Source: JABMMZ01 sp044368575
GTDB taxonomy: Bacteria; Bacteroidota; Bacteroidia; NS11-12g; UBA955
NCBI GenBank assembly: GCA_044368575.1
Contig: JBIPPH010000038.1
Span: 1 to 19,719 of the forward strand
Length of the DNA stretch: 19,719 bases
Reading direction: 5' to 3'
In this document: positions 1-7,687 of the stretch, piece after piece
How the letters are laid out: each line of letters begins with the position of its first letter
Numbering within the stretch: the stretch's first letter is position 1
Translations under genes and position numbers: made by a program
The notes under the pieces: model-generated
What the model was told of the DNA's origin: nothing
Seen by the model: the letters and a program-made list of their open reading frames with translations, nothing else
Database searches by the model: none

Positions 1-1665
1 ACAAGTTCATTTGTTAGCAATGTATCTGGCTTAAATGCTGCTACTACTTATTACTTAAGAGCTTATGCTACCAATAGTTTAGGTACTGGCTATGGTAGTC
101 AAATATCGTTTACCACTGCGGTTACTCAATCCATTCCAACTGTAGTAACTTCTTCAACAATTACTGCAGGCAATTACTTTGCTAATACTACTAGCAATGT
201 TACTTCTGATGGCAATGCTACTGTAACCGCTAGAGGCGTTTGTTGGAGTACTTCTGCTACCCCAACCTTATCCAACAGTTTTTCTTCCGATGGCACAGGC
301 ACAGGATCATATTCAAGTGCTTTAATCAATCTCATTGGCAGTACTAAATATTATTATAGAGCATATGCCACCAATGCTAAAGGTACTGCATATGGTAGCA
401 TATATTCCTTTACTACATCCGCTGCTGGCTTAGCATCTTTAAACACTATTAGTATATCCAACATAACATCCTCACAAGCCTATTCTGGTGGTACTATCAA
501 TAATAATGGTGGATCTTTAATTACTGCCAAAGGCGTGTGTTGGAGTACTTCTGCTAATCCAACCATCAGTAATTCTAAAACATCTGATGGATCTGGAAGT
601 ACTTCATTCGCTAGCGTTTTAAGTAGCTTGTCTTCTAATACCAATTATTATGTTAGAGCTTATGCCACCAATGGTGTTGGGACTGCTTATGGCAATCAAG
701 TTAGTTTTACAACTAAGGCGAATATCCCAACGCTAAGTTCATATACTGTTAGCGTAAAAGGTAGTAATTATTTTTATGCTGGTGGATATAACATCATAGA
801 TGGTGGTGCTACTATAACAGCAAAAGGTATTTGTTGGAGCACTAGTTCAGGACCTACAATTAGTAATTCTAAAACCATTGATGGTACTGGATCAAATTCG
901 TTTACAAGTTACGCTACCGGCCTAAGTCCAAACACCACTTACTATTATAGAGCGTATGCTACAAGTAGTGCAGGTACAGGTTATGGCACTGAATACTCAG
1001 TAACAACTTTGGGAACATTGCCATCACTATTAACTACTAAACCATTTTCCATAAATCCCACATCTGCCTCTTCAGGTGGGTATTCCATTTCGGATGGTGG
1101 AAGTAGTATAACTGCTAAAGGGGTGTGTTGGAATACTGTTGGTAGCCCTGATATTTATGATAATACAACCAATAATGGAACAGGCACAGCTAGTTTTACT
1201 AGTAGTTTAACGAGTTTAACATCTGGCACAACCTATTATGTAAAAGCTTATGCTACCAATGGTAATGGAACTGCATATGGTCCTGAATTTTCATTTACGC
1301 CTTTAAGTGCTCCAACTGGCTTAACGATATCGAGTAGTTCTGGTATGTTTTGGTTTAATTGGAACTGTGTAAGTGGGGCAACTGATTATGACATTCAATT
1401 TTCAACATCAAGCACATATACAGGAACAACTTACAGTTTACCATTATATTCAACAGGACAAATTTATGTCACTGGCGTAATGCAAGGTAGTACATTTTCA
1501 CTCTGTTCAGCGGGCAAAGAAATTTCTGATGCTATGACGACCAACAATAATGGCAGTTCAGGACAAAGTTATACCTTCTATTGGAGGGTTAGGGCTACAA
1601 ATTCAACAACAAGTGATGTCGGACCTTGGTCAAGTTCTGCTAGTGTTCGTTTAACGAACCCTTAA
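1..1665 (+). CDS. Fn3-like repeat surface protein, 5'-truncated
   Basis: The frame is open from the first base, so the true start and any signal peptide lie to the left; 554 residues are visible. They form one partial and four complete repeats of about 95 residues with the pattern GG..I.DGG..ITAKG(V/I)CW(S/N)T....TISNSKT.DGTG and a closing strand (Y)YVRAYATN..GTAYG. This Fn3-like repeat is common in Bacteroidota surface proteins. The last 120 residues form a different Fn3-like module with ATDYDIQFSTSS and FYWRVRATNS. No T9SS tail is present and the protein ends after that module. The stop is 7 bases before the next gene, a paralogue with the same repeat type and C-terminal module, so the two are probably co-transcribed. 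A role in adhesion or binding at the cell surface is an inference; no catalytic motif is seen. Confidence 0.85.
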   Translation, partial: TSSFVSNVSGLNAATTYYLRAYATNSLGTGYGSQISFTTAVTQSIPTVVTSSTITAGNYFANTTSNVTSDGNATVTARGVCWSTSATPTLSNSFSSDGTGTGSYSSALINLIGSTKYYYRAYATNAKGTAYGSIYSFTTSAAGLASLNTISISNITSSQAYSGGTINNNGGSLITAKGVCWSTSANPTISNSKTSDGSGSTSFASVLSSLSSNTNYYVRAYATNGVGTAYGNQVSFTTKANIPTLSSYTVSVKGSNYFYAGGYNIIDGGATITAKGICWSTSSGPTISNSKTIDGTGSNSFTSYATGLSPNTTYYYRAYATSSAGTGYGTEYSVTTLGTLPSLLTTKPFSINPTSASSGGYSISDGGSSITAKGVCWNTVGSPDIYDNTTNNGTGTASFTSSLTSLTSGTTYYVKAYATNGNGTAYGPEFSFTPLSAPTGLTISSSSGMFWFNWNCVSGATDYDIQFSTSSTYTGTTYSLPLYSTGQIYVTGVMQGSTFSLCSAGKEISDAMTTNNNGSSGQSYTFYWRVRATNSTTSDVGPWSSSASVRLTNP

Positions 1666-1672
1666 TAATTAT

Positions 1673-4216
1673 ATGAATAGACCTCTTCGATTTGTTATAC
1701 TGACTGGATTCATTGGTTCAATCATTTGGTTGTCTTGTAAAAAAGAACCCAAATGGAATTTAGAAAAAACGGTTCCGAATGTAAAAACAGGTCAAGCTTC
1801 TGAGATCAAAGGTAAAAGTATTATTGCCTCTGGCGAAGTGCTGCACAATGCTGGTTTAGATGTATTAAAACTTGGGTTTTGTTTATCAAAACATCAAGAC
1901 AGTTTAAGCCTTGATAAAGCTACTTTGATTGAAATGAATTCAAGTAACCCATCTACTCTCAAAAATTTAACTGGGTTATACAAATGTCCTATTAATGACC
2001 TCCAAGAAAATACGACTTACTATCTTAGAGCTTTTGCTAGTAATAAAGTGGGAACAAATTATGGTGAGGTTATAAATTTTAAAACACTAAAACTCGCTCA
2101 AGTCATTACAGATACTGTTGTGTCAATTGGCACTAAGACAGCAATATGCTCAGGCAAAGTATTGAATGACTGGGGTTATGTTGTTAATGAAAGAGGCATT
2201 TGTTATGGCACAGACTCATTACCCAGAATTGACAAAGATTTTAATATGAGTGCGGGCAATGGTCTGGGTGTATTTAGCTGTCAAATTTCACCGTCTAATC
2301 CACAAACAAAATACTTTTTTAGAGCATACGCTATTAATGAAGCCGGAATAGCCTATGGAAAATGCAAATCATTTTCTACATTAAACTATAGTTCACCTAA
2401 ACTAATTACTAATTCCCCATATAATATTTCTACAAATAGTGCCTCATGTGGCGGAACCATTTCAGATGATGGTGGTTCTTTTGTAACGGCTAGAGGTATT
2501 TGTTACAGCACCACGCCCAACCCTACCACCTCTAATACCATTAATAGTTCTGGTACTGGTACTGGCACATTTAATACCAATATGAGCGGCTTATTAGCTG
2601 GTAAAACATATTATGTTAGAGCCTATGCCATAAATGCTTATGGTACAGCTTACGGCAATGAAGTATCTTTTACCACAACCGCCACTATTCCAACTATCAC
2701 TACTAGCGCTATTACCAACTTAACAGATGTAAGCTGTACTTCTGGTGGCACTATCATTCAAGATGGTGGTTATGCCATATCTCAAAAAGGGGTTTGTTGG
2801 TCAACTGCTATTAACCCCACAGTAAGCGATAACAGAACCATTAATGGATCAGGAAATCCCACTTTTATTAGTAATGTACCTGGCTTAAGTGCCTCTACTA
2901 CATACTATTTAAGGGCTTATGCTACCAATAGTTTAGGCACTGCTTATGGTAGTCAAATGACTTTTACAACACTAGGCCCACCCACATTAACCACCACTAA
3001 CATTTCAAATATTACCGCTTCACAAGCCAATTCTGGTGGCACAATTAGTAACGATGGAGGTACATCAATAATAGCTAAAGGCATTTGTTGGAGTACTTCG
3101 ACTAACCCTACAATTAGTAATTCTAAAACCATTGATGGAACAGGTAGTTCAACATACTCAAGTACATTAATCGGCTTATCTGCAAATACTAATTACTATG
3201 TAAGAGCTTATGCTACAAATAGTGTTGGAACTGCCTATGGCAACCAAATAAGTTTTAAATCTGGAGCAGCACCCCCAACCGTAAGTACAAATTCAGTAAC
3301 CTCTTCAAATCAAACTAGCTTTACTGCAGGTGGCAATGCTACTTCAGATGGTGGCGCTTCAATTACTGATAAAGGTATTTGCTGGAATACTAGTACAGCA
3401 CCGACCATCAATAACTCTAAAACAAGTGATGGTACAGGAATTGGTTCATTCACTAGTATTGCATTAGGTTTAAGTCCTAATACTAAATACTATTACAGAG
3501 CATACGCTACTAACAGTGCAGGAACTAGTTATGGAATAGAGAGTTCTATTACAACCAATAGCCTTACTATTCCGTCGATTACTACAATTGCTCCAAATTC
3601 TATTAGTTATAATTCTGCTAGTTCGGGAGGTAATACTATATCTGATGGAGGAAGTTCAATAACTGCCAAAGGGGTATGTTGGAATACAACAGGAAGTCCT
3701 ACAATTGCCAATTCTAAAACAACAGATGGAACTGGCACAGCAAATTTCACGAGTAATTTAACTGGATTAAGCACTGGGGTTACTTATTATGTTAGAGCAT
3801 ACGCTACAAATGCTATTGGAACAGCTTACGGTTCATCTTATTTATTTACACCAAACTTAGGCACACCAACTTTAAATTCACCTATCAATAATGCATTGAT
3901 TAGTTCCTATTTTTATTTGAATTGGTCATGCGTACCTGGTGCCACTAGTTATGATTTACAACTATCAACTTCTAGTATTTTTTCTGGTACAACTTATTCA
4001 TTACCCATTTCACCAGGTGGTTGGCTCAGAACAGCTGGGGTGATGAGTGGCACTCAATCTGCCACTTGTAGCAGTGGTTCTGTAACAAGTGATATGATGC
4101 AAACAACCACTACATCTGGCGCTGGCACGTATTATTTTTACTGGCGCGTTAGAGCTAGAACATCAACAGTAATTGGTTCTTGGTCAAGCTTGGGCACATT
4201 TAAATTTATAAAGTAG
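1673..4216 (+). CDS. Fn3-like repeat lipoprotein, paralogue of the preceding gene
   Basis: This 847-residue protein starts with a hydrophobic segment ending in WLSC at residues 19-22, a probable but non-canonical lipobox with Cys22 as the lipidated residue. Seven Fn3-like repeats of about 95 residues follow, roughly residues 33-730. The first two are divergent and lack the CWS signature; repeats 3-7 carry G(I/V)C(W/Y)(S/N)T and YYVRAYATN.(L/V/I)GTAYG. Residues 730-847 are an Fn3-like module with GATSYDLQLSTSS and YFYWRVRARTS, matching the end of the upstream gene. There is no T9SS sorting motif, so outer-membrane anchoring by lipid is likely. The ATG is 7 bases after the upstream stop. The repeats are strongly Thr/Ser/Asn rich. 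A structural or adhesive surface role is inferred. Confidence 0.85.
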   Translation: MNRPLRFVILTGFIGSIIWLSCKKEPKWNLEKTVPNVKTGQASEIKGKSIIASGEVLHNAGLDVLKLGFCLSKHQDSLSLDKATLIEMNSSNPSTLKNLTGLYKCPINDLQENTTYYLRAFASNKVGTNYGEVINFKTLKLAQVITDTVVSIGTKTAICSGKVLNDWGYVVNERGICYGTDSLPRIDKDFNMSAGNGLGVFSCQISPSNPQTKYFFRAYAINEAGIAYGKCKSFSTLNYSSPKLITNSPYNISTNSASCGGTISDDGGSFVTARGICYSTTPNPTTSNTINSSGTGTGTFNTNMSGLLAGKTYYVRAYAINAYGTAYGNEVSFTTTATIPTITTSAITNLTDVSCTSGGTIIQDGGYAISQKGVCWSTAINPTVSDNRTINGSGNPTFISNVPGLSASTTYYLRAYATNSLGTAYGSQMTFTTLGPPTLTTTNISNITASQANSGGTISNDGGTSIIAKGICWSTSTNPTISNSKTIDGTGSSTYSSTLIGLSANTNYYVRAYATNSVGTAYGNQISFKSGAAPPTVSTNSVTSSNQTSFTAGGNATSDGGASITDKGICWNTSTAPTINNSKTSDGTGIGSFTSIALGLSPNTKYYYRAYATNSAGTSYGIESSITTNSLTIPSITTIAPNSISYNSASSGGNTISDGGSSITAKGVCWNTTGSPTIANSKTTDGTGTANFTSNLTGLSTGVTYYVRAYATNAIGTAYGSSYLFTPNLGTPTLNSPINNALISSYFYLNWSCVPGATSYDLQLSTSSIFSGTTYSLPISPGGWLRTAGVMSGTQSATCSSGSVTSDMMQTTTTSGAGTYYFYWRVRARTSTVIGSWSSLGTFKFIK
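2915..2958 (+). repeat. near-identical DNA shared with bases 61-104
   Basis: These 44 bases match 61-104 at 41 positions (23 identical bases, then three differences). Both encode the closing strand of an Fn3-like repeat (AYATNSLGT). The match shows recent common ancestry or gene conversion between the two adjacent genes. Confidence 0.8.
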
Positions 4217-4264
4217 TTATCCCTTCACTGTATTTTGTGTTTGGGGTGTTCTTCCATAGAACCA

Positions 4265-4299
4265 GGGGCTAGGGTCTAGGGGTTAGGGGTTAGTCGGGG
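4265..4299 (+). other. G-rich telomere-like tract with G-quadruplex potential
   Basis: Five runs of three or four G (4265-4268, 4272-4274, 4279-4282, 4286-4289, 4296-4299) are separated by 3, 4, 3 and 6 bases, mostly as TTAGGGG or CTAGGG units. This meets the usual G3+N1-7 quadruplex pattern on the plus strand. It lies 49 bases after the stop of the Fn3-like lipoprotein gene. Whether it folds in the cell is unknown. Confidence 0.55.
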
Positions 4300-4325
4300 A
4301 TTGGTTAATGGTTATTGTGTTTGGT

Positions 4326-4453
4326 GTGTTCTTCACCCTCGAGTTAAATAGATATTTATAGACGATAGAGAGCAATCTGGTTGGTGTTGTCACCAACCAG
4401 ATTATTCGCACTTAGTGAATTTTAAAAAAAAATCACTCGAGGGTGAAGAACAC
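4326..4453. repeat. 19-bp perfect inverted repeat enclosing a 13-bp hairpin
   Basis: Bases 4326-4344 are the exact reverse complement of 4435-4453. Between them, 4374-4386 and 4391-4403 form a perfect 13-bp stem with a 4-base loop (ttgt). The right arm can instead pair with 4451-4460: 4436-4445 and 4451-4460 make a 10-bp stem with loop aagaa. The sequence caccctcgag therefore occurs twice and its complement once, allowing two exclusive folds. CTCGAG occurs three times here (4338, 4436, 4455). It may help end transcription of the upstream operon, but there is no clear T-run. Confidence 0.7.
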
Positions 4454-4576
4454 CCTCGAGACAAATAGGTAGTACTTTCCCCACCTAATAACCAATAACT
4501 ACTAACTAATAACTACTCTCTAAATGCTCCCCACCTAATAACCAATAACAAATAACTAATAACTATCTTCGCATCC

Positions 4577-5023
4577 ATGGAAAGAGTAAAAATGGCATTC
4601 ATTACCATCTTGGCTTTAATGATTGGTGGTGCAGTGAATATGGGGATTATTGAATTGAACAGTGCCTTGTTCCCTATTAAGGGTTATGACATGACCAAGG
4701 TGGAGGATATCAATAGAGCGATTAAAACCTTTCCTGTTTGGCGTTTTATTATGCCGTTTTTAGCGCATGCTGCCGGTACATTTGTAGGGGCTTTTTTGGC
4801 CGCTCGTTTTTTAAAACGCAGAGCTAAATTAGCGGCTGGTATAATTGGCGCTGTTTTTTTCTATGGCGGCTATGCAGCGGTAAAAATGATACAAGCCCCT
4901 CTTTGGTTTGATTTAACTGATTTGCTTTTAGCTTACTTCCCTATGGCGTATTTAGGCTATGTTTTTGGCCGATATCAATTCTTAAAGTCAGACAAAACTG
5001 CCCATAAAGCGTCTGCTCTTTAA
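4577..5023 (+). CDS. small four-helix membrane protein, function unknown
   Basis: This 148-residue protein has four likely membrane segments, near residues 7-27, 56-76, 85-104 and 112-131. The loop after the first helix carries FPIKGYDM, and a basic patch FLKRRAK follows helix 2. Helix 2 contains a small-residue stretch, HAAGTFVGAFLAA. The tail is short and basic. I do not recognise a characterised family; the pattern recalls uncharacterised membrane proteins of Bacteroidota. The ATG at 4577 is chosen, with an in-frame ATG at 4592 as an alternative. The gene lies alone on the plus strand right after the composite repeat and converges with the next gene, the stops being 18 bases apart. No convincing promoter is visible in the repeat-filled upstream region. 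Confidence 0.7.
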   Translation: MERVKMAFITILALMIGGAVNMGIIELNSALFPIKGYDMTKVEDINRAIKTFPVWRFIMPFLAHAAGTFVGAFLAARFLKRRAKLAAGIIGAVFFYGGYAAVKMIQAPLWFDLTDLLLAYFPMAYLGYVFGRYQFLKSDKTAHKASAL

Positions 5024-5041
5024 AGCTATACCTTTTCAGTT

Positions 5042-5686
5042 TTATTGACCCGTTTCGTGGCCTAATCGTTTAAAGTAAGGCATTTTTTTGCTGGCGTTGC
5101 GCATGAGGGCGTTGACCACCGAATTAACCGTTGAGCCTACTCCTGCAGAATAGGTGTGGTTGTAATTGAAGATGACTTTATCGTTGCCACCATCTGTGAT
5201 GTTGAGGTTCATACTAACTGTGTTGGTGGGTGTGCTGTAACTGGTTAAGAGTATGAGTGCCACTGCAGCGCCGTCGCTGATGGGTTTAGAGAGTTGGAAA
5301 TTGGTGTAAATGAGGGCATCTACTTTGAGGGCTGCACATATTTGCGCGGCTGTTAAGGCAGAGTCCGGGTATTTGAGCGCTTTGAGTTTGGCGTTGGTGG
5401 TGCTGAGGGCTTGAAAGTCTTGGCGGATTTGCGCTTTACTTTGGCGTCTGAGCATCCAGTTATAGATTTCGGTTTGGAGATTGCTGCTTTCGTTTTGGAT
5501 TTGTGTTTGAAGATCAGCTGCACTGAGTTTTTTATTGGTTCTGTTGTAGCTGACTTGAGGTGGCATAATGGCCAAGGTTTTGTGATGACTGGCCAATTTT
5601 GAAGCATCAGGGCTGTAATAGACTTGTGCGCAGGCACTGATTAAGACTAAACTAATAACGACTAAATAAGACTTAATGGATTTCAT
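5042..5686 (-). CDS. lipoprotein of unknown function, paralogous to its upstream neighbour
   Basis: This 214-residue protein has a good type II signal: a basic start, a hydrophobic core and the lipobox ISAC at residues 16-19, with Cys19 lipidated. The first mature segment, SHHKTLAIMPPQVSY, resembles the first strand of periplasmic lipoproteins of the GNA1162/TolB-N type, which is a fold-level guess only. A further motif is KVDALIYTNFQ, and the C-terminal part carries NLNITDGGNDKVIFNY. The gene upstream on the same strand encodes a protein with the same start (MKSI) and SHHKSIAIMP plus KAQALMYTNIR, so the two are diverged tandem paralogues. They are 21 bases apart and probably form an operon. 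A role in envelope assembly or transport is possible but unproven. Confidence 0.75.
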   Translation of the reverse strand: MKSIKSYLVVISLVLISACAQVYYSPDASKLASHHKTLAIMPPQVSYNRTNKKLSAADLQTQIQNESSNLQTEIYNWMLRRQSKAQIRQDFQALSTTNAKLKALKYPDSALTAAQICAALKVDALIYTNFQLSKPISDGAAVALILLTSYSTPTNTVSMNLNITDGGNDKVIFNYNHTYSAGVGSTVNSVVNALMRNASKKMPYFKRLGHETGQ

Positions 5687-5707
5687 ATTGATACTGTTGT
5701 GATGGTT

Positions 5708-6397
5708 TTAATTGATGACCCCTGCTCCTATTACGCGGTAATGGATATAGGGTGTGTACTGGGCTTGTTGTTTCATAATGCTTAAGGCTTCAAAATCAAA
5801 ATCTCTTATACCTCTGCAATAGCGCTTGCTTTTGACTTTGTAGAGGGTTTTACCGGTTTTGACGTCTACAAATTTAGAGATGACTTTTATTTTGAATCGT
5901 TTTTCGTGGTCTAAACTTTGGTCTCTAACAACCCACCAATCGCCTGATAGGTATAGAAACACATTGGCAAAAAATTTAAAGACGTTTAGGATGTCATGAC
6001 GGCCTTCGCGAATGTTTGTATACATGAGGGCTTGTGCTTTGAGGGCTTTTCCTACTGCTTGGGGGTTGCTTTGCAGACTGTCAAAATTGGCCGACTGAAA
6101 GAGTAGTTGATTGCTGTTTTGTGGTGGTAAAAATTGGTGGCGACTGCTGTCTATGGGGTATTTTAAAGTTTGGAGGGCTTTGTAATAGGCTTCTTGATAG
6201 GCAACTCTATTGTTGACTAATAATTGACTATCTAGGCTGTTTGAAATGCGCTCGTGACGTTTGTGAATTTGCACTGGCATGATGGCGATGCTTTTGTGAT
6301 GACTTAAACGCAATGGCGCCTCTGCCCCGCAAAAACGCTTGCTGGTAAAGCCCGATAAGGCTGTAATCAATAGCAGTGCAAAGCCAATCGATTTCAC
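5708..6397 (-). CDS. exported protein of unknown function, paralogue of the downstream lipoprotein
   Basis: This 229-residue protein begins at a GTG (6397-6395); an in-frame stop 12 bases upstream leaves no better start. The first 19 residues look like a signal sequence, but the only nearby Cys (residue 23) follows K-R-F, so the lipobox of its paralogue is missing. The shared core is LSHHKSIAIMP and ALKAQALMYTNIREG. The middle is rich in Gln and Asn. The C-terminal half has KRFKIKVISKFVDVKTGKTL, which reads as a beta-strand pair. It is the first gene of a two-gene minus-strand unit. Its upstream region overlaps the 6411-6578 repeat element, whose sequence may therefore affect its expression. 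Function unknown. Confidence 0.7.
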   Translation of the reverse strand: MKSIGFALLLITALSGFTSKRFCGAEAPLRLSHHKSIAIMPVQIHKRHERISNSLDSQLLVNNRVAYQEAYYKALQTLKYPIDSSRHQFLPPQNSNQLLFQSANFDSLQSNPQAVGKALKAQALMYTNIREGRHDILNVFKFFANVFLYLSGDWWVVRDQSLDHEKRFKIKVISKFVDVKTGKTLYKVKSKRYCRGIRDFDFEALSIMKQQAQYTPYIHYRVIGAGVIN

Positions 6398-6410
6398 TGT
6401 TGCAATATAC

Positions 6411-6578
6411 TAGTTATTCGTTAATGGTTTGTGGTTATAGGTGTATTAGTGTTTGGTGTGTTCTTCCGGACTTGGACGATAGTCCAAACGGACTTGGACG
6501 CAGTCCAATCGCTCCCACACTCACATTCTCACTCTGACCATCCCCACCTAATAACTATTAACTATTAACTAATAACTA
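6411..6578. mobile_element. 168-bp MITE-like element with about 34-bp imperfect terminal inverted repeats
   Basis: The left end 6411-6443 (starting tagttattcgttaatgg) and the reverse complement of 6545-6578 (starting tagttattagttaatag) agree at about 28 of 34 positions with one gap. Inside are the 18-mer gtgtttggtgtgttcttc (6449-6466) and two small hairpins with ttggac/gtccaa stems (6472-6487 and 6494-6508), set in a 12-base direct repeat, cggacttggacg, with 22-base period. There is no open frame, so any movement would need enzymes from elsewhere. Both ends begin or finish with TA, which could be the target site, but this is not proven. Related ends occur at 4237-4565. Confidence 0.6.
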
Positions 6579-6871
6579 TTTTTAAACCAACAACCCGATT
6601 GTCTCAACCAAAATTTATTGCTTTAATTGACGTGCAGCTGTTTGCCTAAAACTATTTTCTGTTGCGAGACTATGGCGGAGTTTAGTTTTTTGAGCTGAAA
6701 AGTAGTGAGGTGGCTGTTTTCAACGAAAGGCTTTCTATCTTCGATAATAAGAATTTGAGCTGAATGAGCGTGCCGCTTCCTATTGGTGTGAGTTAAATTT
6801 TGATGGTGGTGGTTGAGCGTTTTCGCTTTCTGTAGAGTTCCTAGTATTAATTAAAAAAAACTGAATTGAAT
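6579..6871. other. intergenic region before the DnaB-like ATPase gene
   Basis: No gene is seen. A 10-base direct repeat, ttgagctgaa, occurs at 6690-6699 and 6755-6764, and small palindromes occur at 6725-6735 (gaaag/ctttc) and 6816-6827 (agcg/cgct). The nearest promoter-like string is taaattttg near 6793, one base too long for TAnnTTTG and without a well-spaced TTG. The region may hold the promoter and operator for the gene at 6872. Confidence 0.35.
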
Positions 6872-7600
6872 ATGGCAAGAAATTTTAAAAATGGTTATTA
6901 TGAACCTGTTGCTATTGGGCAATTTATGACGGCTTTGGGGGTTGCAGAAAATCCTAGTGTGGCTTTAGAAACTACCTGGCAGATACAATGGCCTAAATTG
7001 GGGGTTTTGAAGAATTTGCATACAGATGAGTTGATTGTGTTGTGTGGCAAGCCAGGTATTGGTAAATCGCGTTTGATGTTAGAGCTGGCTTGGGGGGTGT
7101 CTAATGTGCAGGCTTTGTTGTTTGCGACGTATGATTTGAGTACTAAGATGGCGGTGGCGCGTTTGATTGATACAGCCCATTTGAATAGTGTGGGGTTTGA
7201 ACCGCGTATGACGGTTGATGGTTTAATGAAGAATGATCGTTTGTTGTTTGATGAGCATGTGTTGTTTGATTTTGATGTGTGGGCTGAGCGCATGCGTAAG
7301 TGTTGTGAAGATCACAAAATAAAGGTGTTGTTGATTGATGATCTTAACCATATGGGCAATGCGATGAATATTATCGATGTGTGCATGCTTTTGAGCAAGC
7401 TGAAGGCGTTTGCCAGAACGAATGGTATTTGTTTGTTGTGTTCTTACCAGGTTGATAGGTTTGAGCTGCGCAGCAAATTGATGCATTATGTGCATAGATT
7501 GATTACCCTGGAACGCAGCGAGGCCCAAAAGAGCATTCTGATTTTAGAAAAATCCAACTACGCGAATGTGGGCATCAGCGATGTGCTGGATTGGCAGTAG
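6872..7600 (+). CDS. small RecA/DnaB-like ATPase
   Basis: With the ATG at 6872 the protein has 242 residues; a TTG two codons upstream is less likely as the start. It carries a P-loop GKPGIGKS at residues 59-66 and a Walker B VLLIDDL at about 152-158. The strand CLLCSYQVDRFELR at about 187-200 resembles the DnaB strand that follows Walker B (LSQ.(N/S)R..E.R). This is the order of the RecA-like C-terminal domain of DnaB-type helicases, without the DnaB N-terminal primase-binding domain. It could act as a stand-alone AAA+/RecA motor, a helicase-loader-like factor or a regulator. It sits directly upstream of the SRA-HNH nuclease gene, which has its own promoter, so a functional link is only suggested. 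The plus strand is G/T rich here, as in the flanking minus-strand genes. Confidence 0.75.
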   Translation: MARNFKNGYYEPVAIGQFMTALGVAENPSVALETTWQIQWPKLGVLKNLHTDELIVLCGKPGIGKSRLMLELAWGVSNVQALLFATYDLSTKMAVARLIDTAHLNSVGFEPRMTVDGLMKNDRLLFDEHVLFDFDVWAERMRKCCEDHKIKVLLIDDLNHMGNAMNIIDVCMLLSKLKAFARTNGICLLCSYQVDRFELRSKLMHYVHRLITLERSEAQKSILILEKSNYANVGISDVLDWQ

Positions 7601-7621
7601 CAAGTGGACATTAGCTTTAAT

Positions 7622-7672
7622 AATAAATCTTAATTCAATGGTTTAAGCATTTGAATCATTATTAGATTTATT
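7622..7672. promoter_or_regulatory. dyad overlapping the upstream part of the SRA-HNH promoter
   Basis: Bases 7622-7630 (aataaatct) pair exactly with 7664-7672 (agatttatt), and the inner arms attcaatg and catttgaat are nearly complementary. The right half covers the TTG promoter element at 7651. It may be an operator, or the end of the ATPase transcript; it lacks the GC-rich stem and T-run of a classic terminator. Confidence 0.45.
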
Positions 7673-7681
7673 TTACATTTG
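7651..7681 (+). promoter_or_regulatory. Bacteroidota-type promoter for the SRA-HNH gene
   Basis: TTG at 7651-7653 is followed after 20 bases by TACATTTG at 7674-7681, an exact match to the TAnnTTTG element used by the Bacteroidota primary sigma factor. The predicted transcription start falls within a few bases of the ATG at 7688, so the transcript is probably leaderless or nearly so. Confidence 0.6.
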
Positions 7682-7687
7682 TTGAGC

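Larger units (their letters stand above)
4237..4565 (+). repeat. composite intergenic repeat, possibly two nested MITE-like copies
   Basis: This gene-free stretch holds two copies of the 18-mer gtgtttggNgtgttcttc (4237-4254 and 4317-4334) and two copies of a 34-bp tail beginning cacctaataac and ending actaataacta (4482-4515 and 4532-4565). The same left 18-mer and right tail occur at 6449-6466 and 6545-6578 around different inner sequence. The order left-left-right-right suggests one element inserted in another, or a duplication. The tails match the 6545-6578 tail at 31 and 30 of 34 positions. The inner part is highly structured. No coding sequence is seen. Confidence 0.6.

Noticed and set aside
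4479..4565. CRISPR-like array made of the taataac repeats
   Set aside because: The units are short, imperfect and low in complexity, with no uniform spacers and no cas genes. They fit a degenerate intergenic repeat better.
7679..7687. TTG start giving three extra residues for the SRA-HNH protein
   Set aside because: It lies inside the TAnnTTTG promoter element and the ATG at 7688 is normal.
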